DNA of 64,000 nucleotides from Solitalea longa (GTDB lineage Bacteria; Bacteroidota; Bacteroidia; Sphingobacteriales; Sphingobacteriaceae): NCBI RefSeq assembly GCF_002920915.1, contig NZ_PQVF01000008.1, positions 186,001 through 250,000 of the forward strand, given 5' to 3'. Made by a program: the position numbers and the translations under genes. The notes beneath the pieces are model-generated. The model was not told where the DNA came from and made no database searches. It saw only the letters and a list, made by a program, of their open reading frames with translations. This document shows, piece by piece, positions 35,136 through 43,770 of the stretch. Numbering within the stretch: position 1 is the stretch's first letter; every line of letters starts with the position of its first letter.

Positions 35136-35348
35136 TTACAATTTTTGAATAATTAAATCCAATTCTTGTTTGGTTTTACCCAATTTGGTTTCAATTTTTC
35201 GCATCATGTCTTCTCTATTACCTTGTTCATAATGCACATCGGCTTCTGTAAGTACAGGATATTTCGCAATAAGCTTAACTTTCTGTTCGCTCCACTTTTG
35301 CTGTCCGAATGTTCCTGTTGGTCTTGATGATGATGGTGTTGTTCCCAT
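35136..35348 (-). CDS. CsbD-like general stress protein
   Basis: 70 residues, soluble. The order KWSEQKVKLIAKYPVLTEAD then HYEQGNREDMMRKIETKLGK resembles the CsbD-like fold found in Bacteroidota, where the phrase is KW..IK.KLK.KYP.LT..DL.Y.EGKE. CsbD is a sigma-B-controlled general stress protein in Bacillus; its biochemical role is unknown. It is 88 nt downstream of the AraC-type gene, which may control it. Confidence 0.7.
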   Translation of the reverse strand: MGTTPSSSRPTGTFGQQKWSEQKVKLIAKYPVLTEADVHYEQGNREDMMRKIETKLGKTKQELDLIIQKL

Positions 35349-35445
35349 GATTTTAATTTAAGTGGGTGGTTTAACAATTACAACATAAATGTACCCATAT
35401 AAACCGCGAAGAATGTTACATAACTAAAGCTAATAGTTACATAAT

Positions 35446-36012
35446 TCACACATTATCAATGTCAACTATACCTTTTCTTTTATGTTTTAATTGTTTAAAA
35501 TAGGAAGGGGTTAATCCGGTGATTCTTTTAAATTGATTAGAAAGATGTGCAACGCTGCTAAAATGCAACTTGTACGAAATTTCCGTTAAACTGAGTTCGT
35601 CATACACCAGTAGTTCTTTTACCTTTTCTATACGTTGAGAGATAAAAAACTTTTCAATTGTGATACCTTGAACTTCTGAGAATAGGTTAGCGAGATAAGT
35701 ATAGTCGTAATCGAGTTTTTCACTGAGATAGTCAGATAGATTTACTTTCAATTGATCATCTGTATAATGTACTAATTCAATTATTGCACTTTTGATCTTT
35801 TCAATAAGCATACTCCTTTTATCATCCATTAGCTCCAGCTCATATTTTCTCAATCCTTTATCAAGCAGTTTTAATTGATCCTCTGAAATGCTCCCTTTTA
35901 TCTCCACCTCCCCAAGCTGGAGCTGGGTGTATTGTAAGCCCAGCTTTTCCAATTCGGACTTCAATGCCATTTTACAGCGAATACAAACCATGTTTTTGAT
36001 AAAGAGCTTCAT
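35446..36012 (-). CDS. AraC-family regulator with HMA-like N-terminus
   Basis: 188 residues. Residues about 1-60 look like a heavy-metal-associated ferredoxin-like domain: MKLFIKNMVCIRCKMAL with Cys10 and Cys13, and beta-strand then helix spacing of the HMA type. Residues about 100-180 are an AraC-type double helix-turn-helix (FISQRIEKVKELLVYDELSL, then LSNQFKRITGLTPSYFKQLK). The mix suggests a regulator that senses metal or redox state through the CxxC, which is an inference. It is divergent from the Omp85-like gene and upstream of the CsbD-like gene. Similar fused forms are common in Bacteroidota. Confidence 0.75.
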   Translation of the reverse strand: MKLFIKNMVCIRCKMALKSELEKLGLQYTQLQLGEVEIKGSISEDQLKLLDKGLRKYELELMDDKRSMLIEKIKSAIIELVHYTDDQLKVNLSDYLSEKLDYDYTYLANLFSEVQGITIEKFFISQRIEKVKELLVYDELSLTEISYKLHFSSVAHLSNQFKRITGLTPSYFKQLKHKRKGIVDIDNV

Positions 36013-36142
36013 GGCAGCTTTTGTTTATAATACATGTCTTGAGAGCATCCTATAAATGTACAAAAACAATAAGGCTGATAAGATTAACCTATGTAACAGA
36101 ATATACTGTAAATGGAGAGCTATTTGCGTATATCTATATGTT

Positions 36143-38029
36143 ATGAAGCTAAAGAGCAATAGGAAAATGTCGATTGTGTGGCTCGCTTTTTTTGCATACC
36201 TGTCCATTCACCCATTTTCTCTCTTATCCTCTGCCATTTATGATACACCAAGGGATGACAATTTTTCTTTTTGTGATAATCTAATTGGCTCCGAGTCAGG
36301 GAAGAAAATGAACTTTCGAATCGACTCTCTTAAGCATAAAAACCCGGGTGACACCCTCTTTAAAATATTGAAAGACGCACCATATAATGTTCTTAGTGAA
36401 AGACCCTATAAGCGGTACCAGGGCAAGGTTATCCGGAATATAATTATTGGGCAGGTGAACGTTTTCAACCGTGTCTCAGACGATATCCAACAGTCACGGA
36501 ATAGCATTCAAAAACTACAGCATCTTCTGGATTTTTTGCATGTAAACACCCAATCGAACGTTATCAGGGAGGGATTGTTTTTCAGTGAAAAGAAAGATAC
36601 GGTGAGTGCATACCTGATGGCATATAATGCCTATTATCTTCGTCATTTACCTTTTCTCCAAACGGCTGAAATCTATATACAACCTCTTACAGATACAAAA
36701 GACTCCGTTGATGTAATAATCATTACTCAGGATGCTTTTGAGTTCGGGGCAAGCATTGCTCATTCCAATCTGAGACTTTATAATGTAAATTTTTTGGGTG
36801 GAGGCCAGCGGATTGACTTGGCTGTAAGTCTCGACAAAAATCGTTCACCAAAGATAGGAACAGCTGCTTCCTATGTAAAATACAATATTGGGGGGTCTTT
36901 TGTCGATGCTTCCATTGGCTACACCACTATAAACAATGCGGCACCAATAGATACCGGCGTTTATGAAACTTCCTTCTTTGTCCACCTGGACAGACAACTC
37001 TATAAGCCGACAGTACGCTGGGGAGGAGGACTAACTATTTCGTACAACTATTCAATGGATGTTTATTCCCGTTCATCAGGTTATTATCGCAACTACGCTT
37101 ATAGATATTTTGACGTTTGGGGAGCCTGGGCATTTAATGTGAAGAAACTACTTAAAACAGGTTTTGAAAATAGTACCCGCAAAGCAATATCATTAAGGTA
37201 TAGCATACTTGATTTTACCCGACAACCCCACCAAGATATTTACCGGCTAGATCCCAATTATAATAACCGGCAGTATATCATTGGCCAATACAATCTTTTC
37301 CAGCAAAGGTATTTTAAAACCCGTTATGTATTTGAATTTGGCAGGATTGAAGATATTCCAAGTGGGTATAATTTGGCTCTAACAGCAGGTGTGGAAAAAT
37401 GGATCAATAGAAAACGGATTTACACCGGAGCACAATATGAACGCTCTAAGATCTATACCAAAGGCAATTTCATGGTCACAGGAATAGGCCTTGGCGGTTT
37501 TTTTAAAAATGGAATTGAAGATATAGTGTTTGCCGTCGATAATATTTATTACAGCGAGCTTTACACGCTTACCACATGGAGGCTTCGTTATCAAATCGGT
37601 TTGAATTATCTAATTGGCATTAACCCACACTTTAATAAGGCGATCAACTTAAACACTGAAAGAGGCATCATTGGTTATAATTCGGAGTTGCTACAAGGTT
37701 ATCAGCGTCTTACCCTTGGTGGCGAAGCAGATTTCTATGCTCCGTTTCGGTTTTTAGGGTTTAGGTTTAATTTTTTCACTGTTGCCCAAGTTGCACAACT
37801 TGGGGACAAAGGTGAACTCTTATTTGGTAATCGTTTGTACTCTGTACTTGGAACAGGAATACGTATCAAAAACGAAAGTCTTGTATTCAGGACCTTGGAA
37901 ATAGGAGCTTATTTTTATCCGGGAGCGCCTTCGGATATGAAAAAAGTTGGGCTTACGTTGAAAAGCATACCCAATATACGGTTCCGAACCACCCCCATCC
38001 AGCGCCCTGAATTTATCAGCTTTGAATAA
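36143..38029 (+). CDS. Omp85-like outer-membrane barrel protein with POTRA domain
   Basis: 628 residues from the ATG at 36143. The upstream in-frame extension to 36056 is not hydrophobic and overlaps the intergenic region, so the later start fits the signal peptide (MKLKSNRKMSIVWLAFFAYL). Residues about 95-180 look like a POTRA module (AYYLRHLPFLQTAEIYIQP, then VDVIIITQD). The rest is a beta-barrel with alternating aromatic strands. Omp85 relatives insert or move proteins across the outer membrane, but this one lacks several POTRA units and its client is unknown. It stands divergent from the AraC-type gene and ends at a bidirectional terminator. Confidence 0.7.
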   Translation: MKLKSNRKMSIVWLAFFAYLSIHPFSLLSSAIYDTPRDDNFSFCDNLIGSESGKKMNFRIDSLKHKNPGDTLFKILKDAPYNVLSERPYKRYQGKVIRNIIIGQVNVFNRVSDDIQQSRNSIQKLQHLLDFLHVNTQSNVIREGLFFSEKKDTVSAYLMAYNAYYLRHLPFLQTAEIYIQPLTDTKDSVDVIIITQDAFEFGASIAHSNLRLYNVNFLGGGQRIDLAVSLDKNRSPKIGTAASYVKYNIGGSFVDASIGYTTINNAAPIDTGVYETSFFVHLDRQLYKPTVRWGGGLTISYNYSMDVYSRSSGYYRNYAYRYFDVWGAWAFNVKKLLKTGFENSTRKAISLRYSILDFTRQPHQDIYRLDPNYNNRQYIIGQYNLFQQRYFKTRYVFEFGRIEDIPSGYNLALTAGVEKWINRKRIYTGAQYERSKIYTKGNFMVTGIGLGGFFKNGIEDIVFAVDNIYYSELYTLTTWRLRYQIGLNYLIGINPHFNKAINLNTERGIIGYNSELLQGYQRLTLGGEADFYAPFRFLGFRFNFFTVAQVAQLGDKGELLFGNRLYSVLGTGIRIKNESLVFRTLEIGAYFYPGAPSDMKKVGLTLKSIPNIRFRTTPIQRPEFISFE

Positions 38030-38119
38030 AACTTAAGAAACGAATCAAGGGATACTGAAGCATTTTCGTGACTAAGAAACCTAACAAGAGAGAATATTCA
38101 AGTGGATGAAAAACTCAAT

Positions 38120-38153
38120 AAAAAAACGGATAGATGAAACACCTATCCGTTTT
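38120..38153. terminator. Bidirectional terminator
   Basis: The arms AAAACGGATAG (38123-38133) and CTATCCGTTTT (38143-38153) form an 11-bp stem with a 9-nt loop. A T-run follows on the plus strand, and the A-run 38120-38126 supplies U residues for the minus strand. It closes both the Omp85-like gene and the cysteine desulfurase gene. Confidence 0.85.
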
Positions 38154-38172
38154 CTAATCTTCTATTTTGAAA

Positions 38173-39309
38173 TTATACTGCTACAGGAACAATCTGTTTA
38201 AGTTTCTCAACGGTATAATCAATCTCTTCTTTAGTTGTCATTTTACTAAAAGAAAAACGAACTGAAGGTCTGTTTGGACTGGCTCCAATACCAGTTAATA
38301 CATGCGAGCCAATATTTGAACCTGATGAACAAGCACTTCCTCCAGAAGCTGAAATTCCATTAATATCCAAGTTGAACAGCATCATATCGCCCATATCTGA
38401 TTCAGGGAAAGATACATTCAGAACTGTATATAAGCTCTTTTCAGGGTCTGTTTCGCCATTAAACTCAATGTCATCAAAGTTTTCCAGTAACTGCTCCTTC
38501 ATGTAGGTTTTCAATTCCTGAACATAGCTTGCATGCTCATCCATTTCATGATACGCAATTTCAAGAGCCTTGGCTAAGCCGGCAATACCGTAAACGTTTT
38601 CTGTTCCGCCACGCATGTTGCGCTCCTGAGATCCACCATAAATCAATGGTTTAATTTTCACCTTATGATTTACATACAGAAAACCAATTCCTTTAGGACC
38701 ATGTAATTTATGCGCTGCACAAGCAACGAAATGCACTTTTAAATGGCTAAGATCGTGAACGTAGTGACCCATGGTTTGAACAGTATCACAATGGAACAAG
38801 GCGTTATATTTTTCACAAATATTACCAACACGCTCAACATCCAGCAAGGTGCCTATTTCATTATTGGCATGCATTAATGAAACAAAGCTACGTTCATTGT
38901 TTTGCAATAGCTCTTCCAGGTGGTTATAATCAACATTGCCTTTTTCATCAACGTTTACATAACTCAATTTAATAACACCTTTTTTCTCCAGGGCTGTCAA
39001 TGTATGACCCACCGCATGGTGCTCAATTTTGGAAGTAATTGCATGGGTAATTCCATTGTCGTGAATTCCACAACGGATAGCTGTATTATCAGCCTCGGTT
39101 CCTCCTGAAGTGAAGAAAATTTCTGATGGTGAAACGTTTAGCAATTTTGCAACAGATTTACGCGCCAGCTCGACTACTGAGCGTACCTCTCGACCGTGTG
39201 CATGGATGGAAGAAGGATTCCCATATTGCTTCTCCATCACGCTAAACATCACCGCTAATACCTCCTTATCAATAGGAGTGGTAGCAGCATTGTCTAAATA
39301 AACTCTCAT
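38173..39309 (-). CDS. Cysteine desulfurase (NifS/IscS family)
   Basis: 378 residues, PLP-dependent. It takes sulfur from cysteine for Fe-S clusters and thio-cofactors. The start MRVYLDNAATTPIDKEVL is the family N-terminus. The PLP lysine is in AAHKLHGPKG, and the active-site Cys is in GGSACSSGSN, followed by FSFSKMTTKEEID. The Cys loop is of the class I NifS/IscS kind. No isc or suf scaffold gene is adjacent, so it acts as a stand-alone gene in this region. Confidence 0.92.
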   Translation of the reverse strand: MRVYLDNAATTPIDKEVLAVMFSVMEKQYGNPSSIHAHGREVRSVVELARKSVAKLLNVSPSEIFFTSGGTEADNTAIRCGIHDNGITHAITSKIEHHAVGHTLTALEKKGVIKLSYVNVDEKGNVDYNHLEELLQNNERSFVSLMHANNEIGTLLDVERVGNICEKYNALFHCDTVQTMGHYVHDLSHLKVHFVACAAHKLHGPKGIGFLYVNHKVKIKPLIYGGSQERNMRGGTENVYGIAGLAKALEIAYHEMDEHASYVQELKTYMKEQLLENFDDIEFNGETDPEKSLYTVLNVSFPESDMGDMMLFNLDINGISASGGSACSSGSNIGSHVLTGIGASPNRPSVRFSFSKMTTKEEIDYTVEKLKQIVPVAV

Positions 39310-39422
39310 TTTTAGGTTATTATATTGGTAATTAGGTTAAATAAAAATTGAAGTTAGAATGACAAAATACAAAATATTTCCCAGTGACCTTTGTACTTCT
39401 TTCGGTGTCCTTCCTACTTAAA

Positions 39423-40802
39423 TTAAATCATTTCCTTGAAATCAGAAATAATCTTGTTTGCTAAAGCATCCGCAACAGTTTCTGAATTTCCTTCGGAGTA
39501 AATACGAATGATTGGTTCCGTATTTGACCGACGCAAATGTACCCATTGTTTATCAAATTCTATACGAACTCCGTCAATGGTATTTATCGGTTGTTGTTTA
39601 TACTTATCCTGAATTTTCTGCATTAATGAATCAATATCCATTTCAGCAGTCAGAGTAATCTTATTTTTTGAAATATGATAAGCTGGATAACCGTTTTTCA
39701 ATACTGAAATGCTCTTGCCAAATTTCGCCAAATGCGTTAAAAATAGTGCAATTCCCACCAACGCATCGCGACCATAATGCAATTCAGGATAGATAATACC
39801 GCCATTACCTTCTCCTCCTATAACCGCATTTGTAGCTTTCATCATTTCCACCACATTCACCTCTCCTACTGCAGCAGCACTATATTTTCCTCCATGACTT
39901 TCCGTCACATCCTGTAAAGCACGTGTTGAAGAAAGATTAGAAACCGTATTGCCTTTATTATGTTTCAAAACATAATCAGCCACCGCCACCAATGTGTATT
40001 CTTCTCCAAATAGATTTCCATCTTCGCACATGAATACCAAACGATCAACATCAGGGTCAACAGAAATACCCAAATGAGCTTTTTTATCGGTTACTGTTTT
40101 CGAAAGTTCCGTTAAATGCTCTGCTAAAGGCTCGGGATTATGAGGGAATTTGCCATCAGGCGAACAGTAAAGTTCATGAATAACTTCAACGCCCAGGGCT
40201 TTTAATAATTTAGGAACAAATATGCCTCCGGTTGAGTTTACTGCATCAACCACAACGCTGAAATTGGCATTTTTAATCGCATCAACATCAACTAATGGCA
40301 ATGCTAAAATCATTTCAATATGCTTTTCGACATAAGAATGATCTAATTTATACGAACCTAATTCATCAACATCAGCATAAGTAAAGGCTGATTTTTCTGC
40401 TATATCCAATACTTCCTGTCCATCGGCTGAAGAAATGAATTCACCTTTACCATTTAACAATTTTAATGCATTCCATTGCTTAGGGTTATGACTTGCAGTA
40501 AGAATAATACCTCCACCAGCATTTTCTAAAGGAACAGCAATTTCAACAGTTGGAGTAGTTGAAAGATCGAGGTCAATAACATCAATGCCTAAGCCTTGTA
40601 ATGTTCCAACCACTAAGTTTCTAACCATTTCGCCAGAAATACGAGCGTCGCGGCCAATAACTATTTTTTTATTTCCTGTTTTATTAATTACCCATTGACC
40701 AAAAGCCGAAGTAAATTTCACTACATCTAAAGGAGTAAGAGCGCTGCCTGGAGCACCACCAATTGTGCCCCTAATGCCTGAAATAGATTTTATAAGTGTC
40801 AA
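39423..40802 (-). CDS. glmM: Phosphoglucosamine mutase-type phosphohexomutase
   Basis: 459 residues of the alpha-D-phosphohexomutase fold. The phosphoserine is Ser104 in LTASHNPKQW, the metal loop is DPDVDR, the sugar-specificity loop reads GGEGNGG and the C-terminal phosphate-binding segment RRSNTEPIIRIY is present. GlmM converts glucosamine 6-phosphate to the 1-phosphate for cell-wall precursors. Phosphomannomutase or phosphoglucomutase activity cannot be excluded from sequence, since the groups overlap; the GEGNGG loop fits GlmM best. A good promoter lies upstream. Confidence 0.85.
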   Translation of the reverse strand: MTLIKSISGIRGTIGGAPGSALTPLDVVKFTSAFGQWVINKTGNKKIVIGRDARISGEMVRNLVVGTLQGLGIDVIDLDLSTTPTVEIAVPLENAGGGIILTASHNPKQWNALKLLNGKGEFISSADGQEVLDIAEKSAFTYADVDELGSYKLDHSYVEKHIEMILALPLVDVDAIKNANFSVVVDAVNSTGGIFVPKLLKALGVEVIHELYCSPDGKFPHNPEPLAEHLTELSKTVTDKKAHLGISVDPDVDRLVFMCEDGNLFGEEYTLVAVADYVLKHNKGNTVSNLSSTRALQDVTESHGGKYSAAAVGEVNVVEMMKATNAVIGGEGNGGIIYPELHYGRDALVGIALFLTHLAKFGKSISVLKNGYPAYHISKNKITLTAEMDIDSLMQKIQDKYKQQPINTIDGVRIEFDKQWVHLRRSNTEPIIRIYSEGNSETVADALANKIISDFKEMI

Positions 40803-40825
40803 GATTTCTTTTGATTTATTGCCAA

Positions 40826-40856
40826 CAAAATTAGAATATTAAATCAGAATAGGCAA
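40826..40856 (-). promoter_or_regulatory. Promoter of glmM
   Basis: On the minus strand a -33 TTG (40854-40856) and a -7 TAATTTTG (40826-40833) are 20 nt apart. This is the Bacteroidota TTG-N19/20-TAnnTTTG consensus. The start codon is 24 nt downstream of the -7 box. Confidence 0.65.
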
Positions 40857-40976
40857 TTTCAGGTTTGTAAAAGATTTAATAGAGGTAAATCGACTTTCGA
40901 ATGAAGATAATCAGTAGTTCTATTTTACGATTTTGAATTATTCTTGATTGCTTTAAAATTGCTCATATTGGTTTTA

Positions 40977-40984
40977 TATATTTG
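40977..40984 (+). promoter_or_regulatory. -7 box directly before the methyltransferase gene
   Basis: TATATTTG matches TAnnTTTG. The ATG begins only 5 nt after it, so a transcript from here could be leaderless. No good -33 TTG is at the expected distance. Confidence 0.45.
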
Positions 40985-40989
40985 CTGCT

Positions 40990-41730
40990 ATGCCTGATAA
41001 ACAACAGAAGTGGTACCAGAATTGGTTCAATTCACCTTATTATCATATACTTTACAATAAACGCGATGAGCGCGAAGCGGAGCATTTAATGGACAATCTC
41101 TGCGAATATCTGACGCCTTCCTCGAGTGAGCGGATGCTGGATGTTGGCTGTGGGAAAGGTCGTCATGCCATTTACCTGAATAAAAAGGGATATGAAGTGA
41201 CGGGAATCGACTTGTCGGAAGAAAACATAAGACTTGCTAATATTCATGAGAATGCGAAACTGCACTTTTATGTACACGATATGCGGAATCTGTTTTTTAT
41301 CAACTATTTCGATATTGTTTTTAACCTGTTTACCAGTTTTGGATTTTTCGAAAAAGACAGGGACCATCAGCATGCAGTGAATATGTTTGCCCGCTCATTA
41401 AAAAAAGGTGGTGTGTTGGTATTGGACTTTATGAATGCCGAAAAACTCAAAAACAATTTGGTGCAACGCGAGGTTCAGCATATTGAAAATATCGAATTCC
41501 ACATTCAACGTAAAATTGAAAATGGAGCAATTATAAAAAAGATTGATTTTGAAGACAAGGGACGTCATTTTGCTTTTAAAGAAGAAGTAAAAGCACTGAT
41601 GCCCGATGATTTCAAAAGGTATTTTGAAAAGGCAGGATTTGAAATAGAAACTGCTTTTGGCGATTATAACCTTGGGCCATTTAAACCCGAAACATCTGAC
41701 CGATTACTATTTGTGTGCAGAAAAAAATAA
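40990..41730 (+). CDS. SAM-dependent class I methyltransferase
   Basis: 246 residues. The SAM-binding motif I is MLDVGCGKGRH near residue 50, with GIDLSEENIR as motif II and a FDIVFNLFTSFGFF segment after it. The C-terminal half is that of small-molecule methyltransferases often annotated only as class I SAM-dependent. The substrate is unknown. It is the first gene of a compact trio; the PAP2 gene begins 3 nt past its stop. Confidence 0.85.
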   Translation: MPDKQQKWYQNWFNSPYYHILYNKRDEREAEHLMDNLCEYLTPSSSERMLDVGCGKGRHAIYLNKKGYEVTGIDLSEENIRLANIHENAKLHFYVHDMRNLFFINYFDIVFNLFTSFGFFEKDRDHQHAVNMFARSLKKGGVLVLDFMNAEKLKNNLVQREVQHIENIEFHIQRKIENGAIIKKIDFEDKGRHFAFKEEVKALMPDDFKRYFEKAGFEIETAFGDYNLGPFKPETSDRLLFVCRKK

Positions 41731-41733
41731 CAA

Positions 41734-42309
41734 ATGCTAGAACAATTAAATTCAATTGACCAAAAAGCGTTCTTTTTTGTTAACAGCGATTTATCAAACT
41801 CCTTCTTCGACTGGTTAATGCCATTAATGCGCCTTCCTGCATTCTGGGCTCCATTATATTTATTCCTGATCATTTTCTTCATTAAGGAATACAAGAATAA
41901 AGGACTTTGGCTTATTGCTTTCTTGTTACTGACTTTTGCCATCGCTGATTTTGTAAGCGCCAGCATCATTAAAGAATATTTTCAGCGATTACGTCCATGC
42001 AATGACCCGGCTTTATTTGGCCTGGTTAAATTGCGGTTATCTCGTTGTGGCGGAGGATTTAGTTTTGTGTCATCACATGCATCTAATCATTTCGCTATTG
42101 CTGTTTTTCTTATCAGCACTTTTTATCAGCGTTGGAAATGGGTATTGCCAGCAGCACTTCTTTGGGCTGCATTAGTGTGTTTTGCACAAGTGTATGTAGG
42201 TGTTCACTACCCATTCGATGTTACTTGCGGTGGTATTTTTGGCGCTAGTGTGGGATATGGTGTTTCTAAACTTCGAAAATCATTAGTACCAATTGATGGA
42301 ATTAATTAA
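41734..42309 (+). CDS. PAP2-family phosphatase
   Basis: 191 residues with about five transmembrane helices. The three PAP2 signature motifs are present: KEYFQRLRP, SSHASNHF (with SSH in place of the usual PSGH), and VYVGVHYPFDV with the catalytic His. The family removes phosphate from lipid phosphates such as phosphatidate or undecaprenyl pyrophosphate at the membrane. It follows the methyltransferase gene by 3 nt, and the ZIP gene overlaps its end by 17 nt, so the three are translated from one message. Confidence 0.88.
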   Translation: MLEQLNSIDQKAFFFVNSDLSNSFFDWLMPLMRLPAFWAPLYLFLIIFFIKEYKNKGLWLIAFLLLTFAIADFVSASIIKEYFQRLRPCNDPALFGLVKLRLSRCGGGFSFVSSHASNHFAIAVFLISTFYQRWKWVLPAALLWAALVCFAQVYVGVHYPFDVTCGGIFGASVGYGVSKLRKSLVPIDGIN

Positions 42310-43033
42310 GAGCTTAATATTATTTTCAAGCGCATTTATCGGCGGCTTGTCTGTTTTTTTTGTTCAAAAAGGTAGTAACAGACGACTGAAACTTATCTTG
42401 TCGTTCAGTGGAGCTTATCTGTTTGCCATATGTGCATTACACTTAATGCCCGAAGTATACGAATCGCATAATCCTTTGGTTGGCGTTTTTGTGTTGGTTG
42501 GATTTGCATTTCAGATCATTTTGGAACAATTCTCTGAAGGAGTGGAACATGGCCATATTCATGTGCATCAGCATCATCATGGCCCTGCCTTTCCATACGG
42601 TTTAATGATCAGCTTGTGTTTACATGCTTTCCTTGAAGCCTTACCATTGGCCAGCTCAGCGGCTCAGAATGAATTATTGTTTGGTATTGCCATTCATCAT
42701 ATTCCGGCAGCGTTTGCATTAGGCAGCATTTTATTGCAGAGCCATGTAAGCAAGCAAAAAACCATTGTAATGCTGGTTTTGTTCGCTATTATGTCGCCTA
42801 TGGGCTTTATTCTTAGCCAAAATCTTGGACCTGCTACATCAGGAGTATTATCGCAGTATTTCGATTATATCATGGCAGTAGTGATAGGTATATTCCTCCA
42901 TATTTCAACTACCATTTTATTTGAGGCAAGCGAAGATCACAAATTCAATTTCTATAAAACCATTGCAATCTTTCTTGGGGCCGGAATTGCCATTTCATTA
43001 TTTTTTAGCCAGCAAGGAGCGCATAGCCATTAA
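42293..43033 (+). CDS. ZIP-family metal transporter
   Basis: 246 residues with about eight transmembrane helices. A His-rich loop (HGHIHVHQHHHGP) lies near residue 90. CLHAFLEALPLA is a variant of the metal-binding helix IV motif; IAIHHIPAAFALG is the helix V site with its paired His residues. The family brings zinc or iron across the membrane, or in some members acts as an exporter. The two Met codons at 42293 and 42296 are both possible starts. It is translationally coupled to the PAP2 gene (17-nt overlap). Confidence 0.85.
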   Translation: MMELIKSLILFSSAFIGGLSVFFVQKGSNRRLKLILSFSGAYLFAICALHLMPEVYESHNPLVGVFVLVGFAFQIILEQFSEGVEHGHIHVHQHHHGPAFPYGLMISLCLHAFLEALPLASSAAQNELLFGIAIHHIPAAFALGSILLQSHVSKQKTIVMLVLFAIMSPMGFILSQNLGPATSGVLSQYFDYIMAVVIGIFLHISTTILFEASEDHKFNFYKTIAIFLGAGIAISLFFSQQGAHSH

Positions 43034-43062
43034 TAAGGAGCCTAACTGAAGACTGAAAAAGC

Positions 43063-43509
43063 CTAACCTCTGAATTTGTCTAATAGGAAGTTCAAGGTTT
43101 GTAATTCTTCTTCCGTAAGATTTTCATTAACAAATTCCTGGATTTTTTCGGTGGTGATAATATTTAAGAGATCCAAACCTTTGGTAGTAATCAAAAGGTC
43201 AACTGCTCTCCTATCACTTTTACAGGTTTTACGTTCGATCAAATCTTTCTTTACTAAGCGATCGACAATGCGTGATACATCCGACATTTTATCTATTATC
43301 CGCTCTTTTACTAAATTAAGTGTTGCAGGCCTGGGAAACTGCCCCCGTAAAATCCTTAAAACATTAAATTGCTGTGGAGTAATATCATACGGTTCCAGAA
43401 TCTGACGCATGTTTGACATCACCCAACTTTGTGTAAAAACAATATTTACAATTGATTTTTGATAGTTGTTTTCAAACCTATCCTGAACTATTTCCTTTTC
43501 GATTTGCAT
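43063..43509 (-). CDS. MarR-family regulator
   Basis: 148 residues with a winged helix. The core IRGQFPRPATLNL and DKMSDVSRIVDRLVKKDLIE, then the KSDRRAVDLLITTKGLDLL wing, are the MarR pattern. It probably represses itself through the palindrome upstream. The ligand and target genes are unknown. It converges with the ZIP gene, which could be in its regulon, though nothing shows this. Confidence 0.88.
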   Translation of the reverse strand: MQIEKEIVQDRFENNYQKSIVNIVFTQSWVMSNMRQILEPYDITPQQFNVLRILRGQFPRPATLNLVKERIIDKMSDVSRIVDRLVKKDLIERKTCKSDRRAVDLLITTKGLDLLNIITTEKIQEFVNENLTEEELQTLNFLLDKFRG

Positions 43510-43534
43510 AATTTGTTAGCTAGACATTGACATA

Positions 43535-43570
43535 CAAATATATAGAGCAATAACATTAATTGTTATTGCT
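43535..43570 (-). promoter_or_regulatory. MarR promoter -7 box and palindromic operator
   Basis: A 10-bp perfect inverted repeat AGCAATAACA/TGTTATTGCT (43546-43555 and 43561-43570) with a 5-nt spacer lies directly upstream of the marR-type gene. A -7 box TATATTTG (minus strand 43535-43542) stands just downstream of it. This is the arrangement of an autoregulated MarR operator. Confidence 0.7.
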
Positions 43571-43599
43571 TGGGGTGTATTATTAAGAAATTGTTAAAA

Positions 43600-43770
43600 T
43601 TATTTACTTTGATTATCGTTTTGATAACCTTCTTTCAGCTTCTTTTTATAATCCCATGGGCAATTCAAGCATTGATTTTTACAGCAATACCCTCTATTAA
43701 GGTGATACTGCCTGGTAAAAACCATTAGCCCTTGTTCATTGATAATATAATCTTCGCCAACCTTTAACAT
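43600..43770 (-). CDS. DUF5522 cysteine-rich small protein
   Basis: 56 residues. ATG at 43768-43770, directly after the stop of the MBL gene; stop at 43600-43602. The core is MVFTRQYHLNRGYCCKNQ followed by CLNCPWDYKKK, typical of DUF5522, with four cysteines in CC and CxxC. That pattern suggests a small zinc or Fe-S site. The family is unknown in function. It is the last gene of the seven-gene minus-strand operon with coaE. The frame was read by hand on the minus strand. Confidence 0.8.
   Translation of the reverse strand: MLKVGEDYIINEQGLMVFTRQYHLNRGYCCKNQCLNCPWDYKKKLKEGYQNDNQSK

Noticed and set aside
36056-36142. Longer start for the Omp85-like protein
   Set aside because: The 29 extra codons overlap the divergent promoter region and would place the signal peptide inside the protein.
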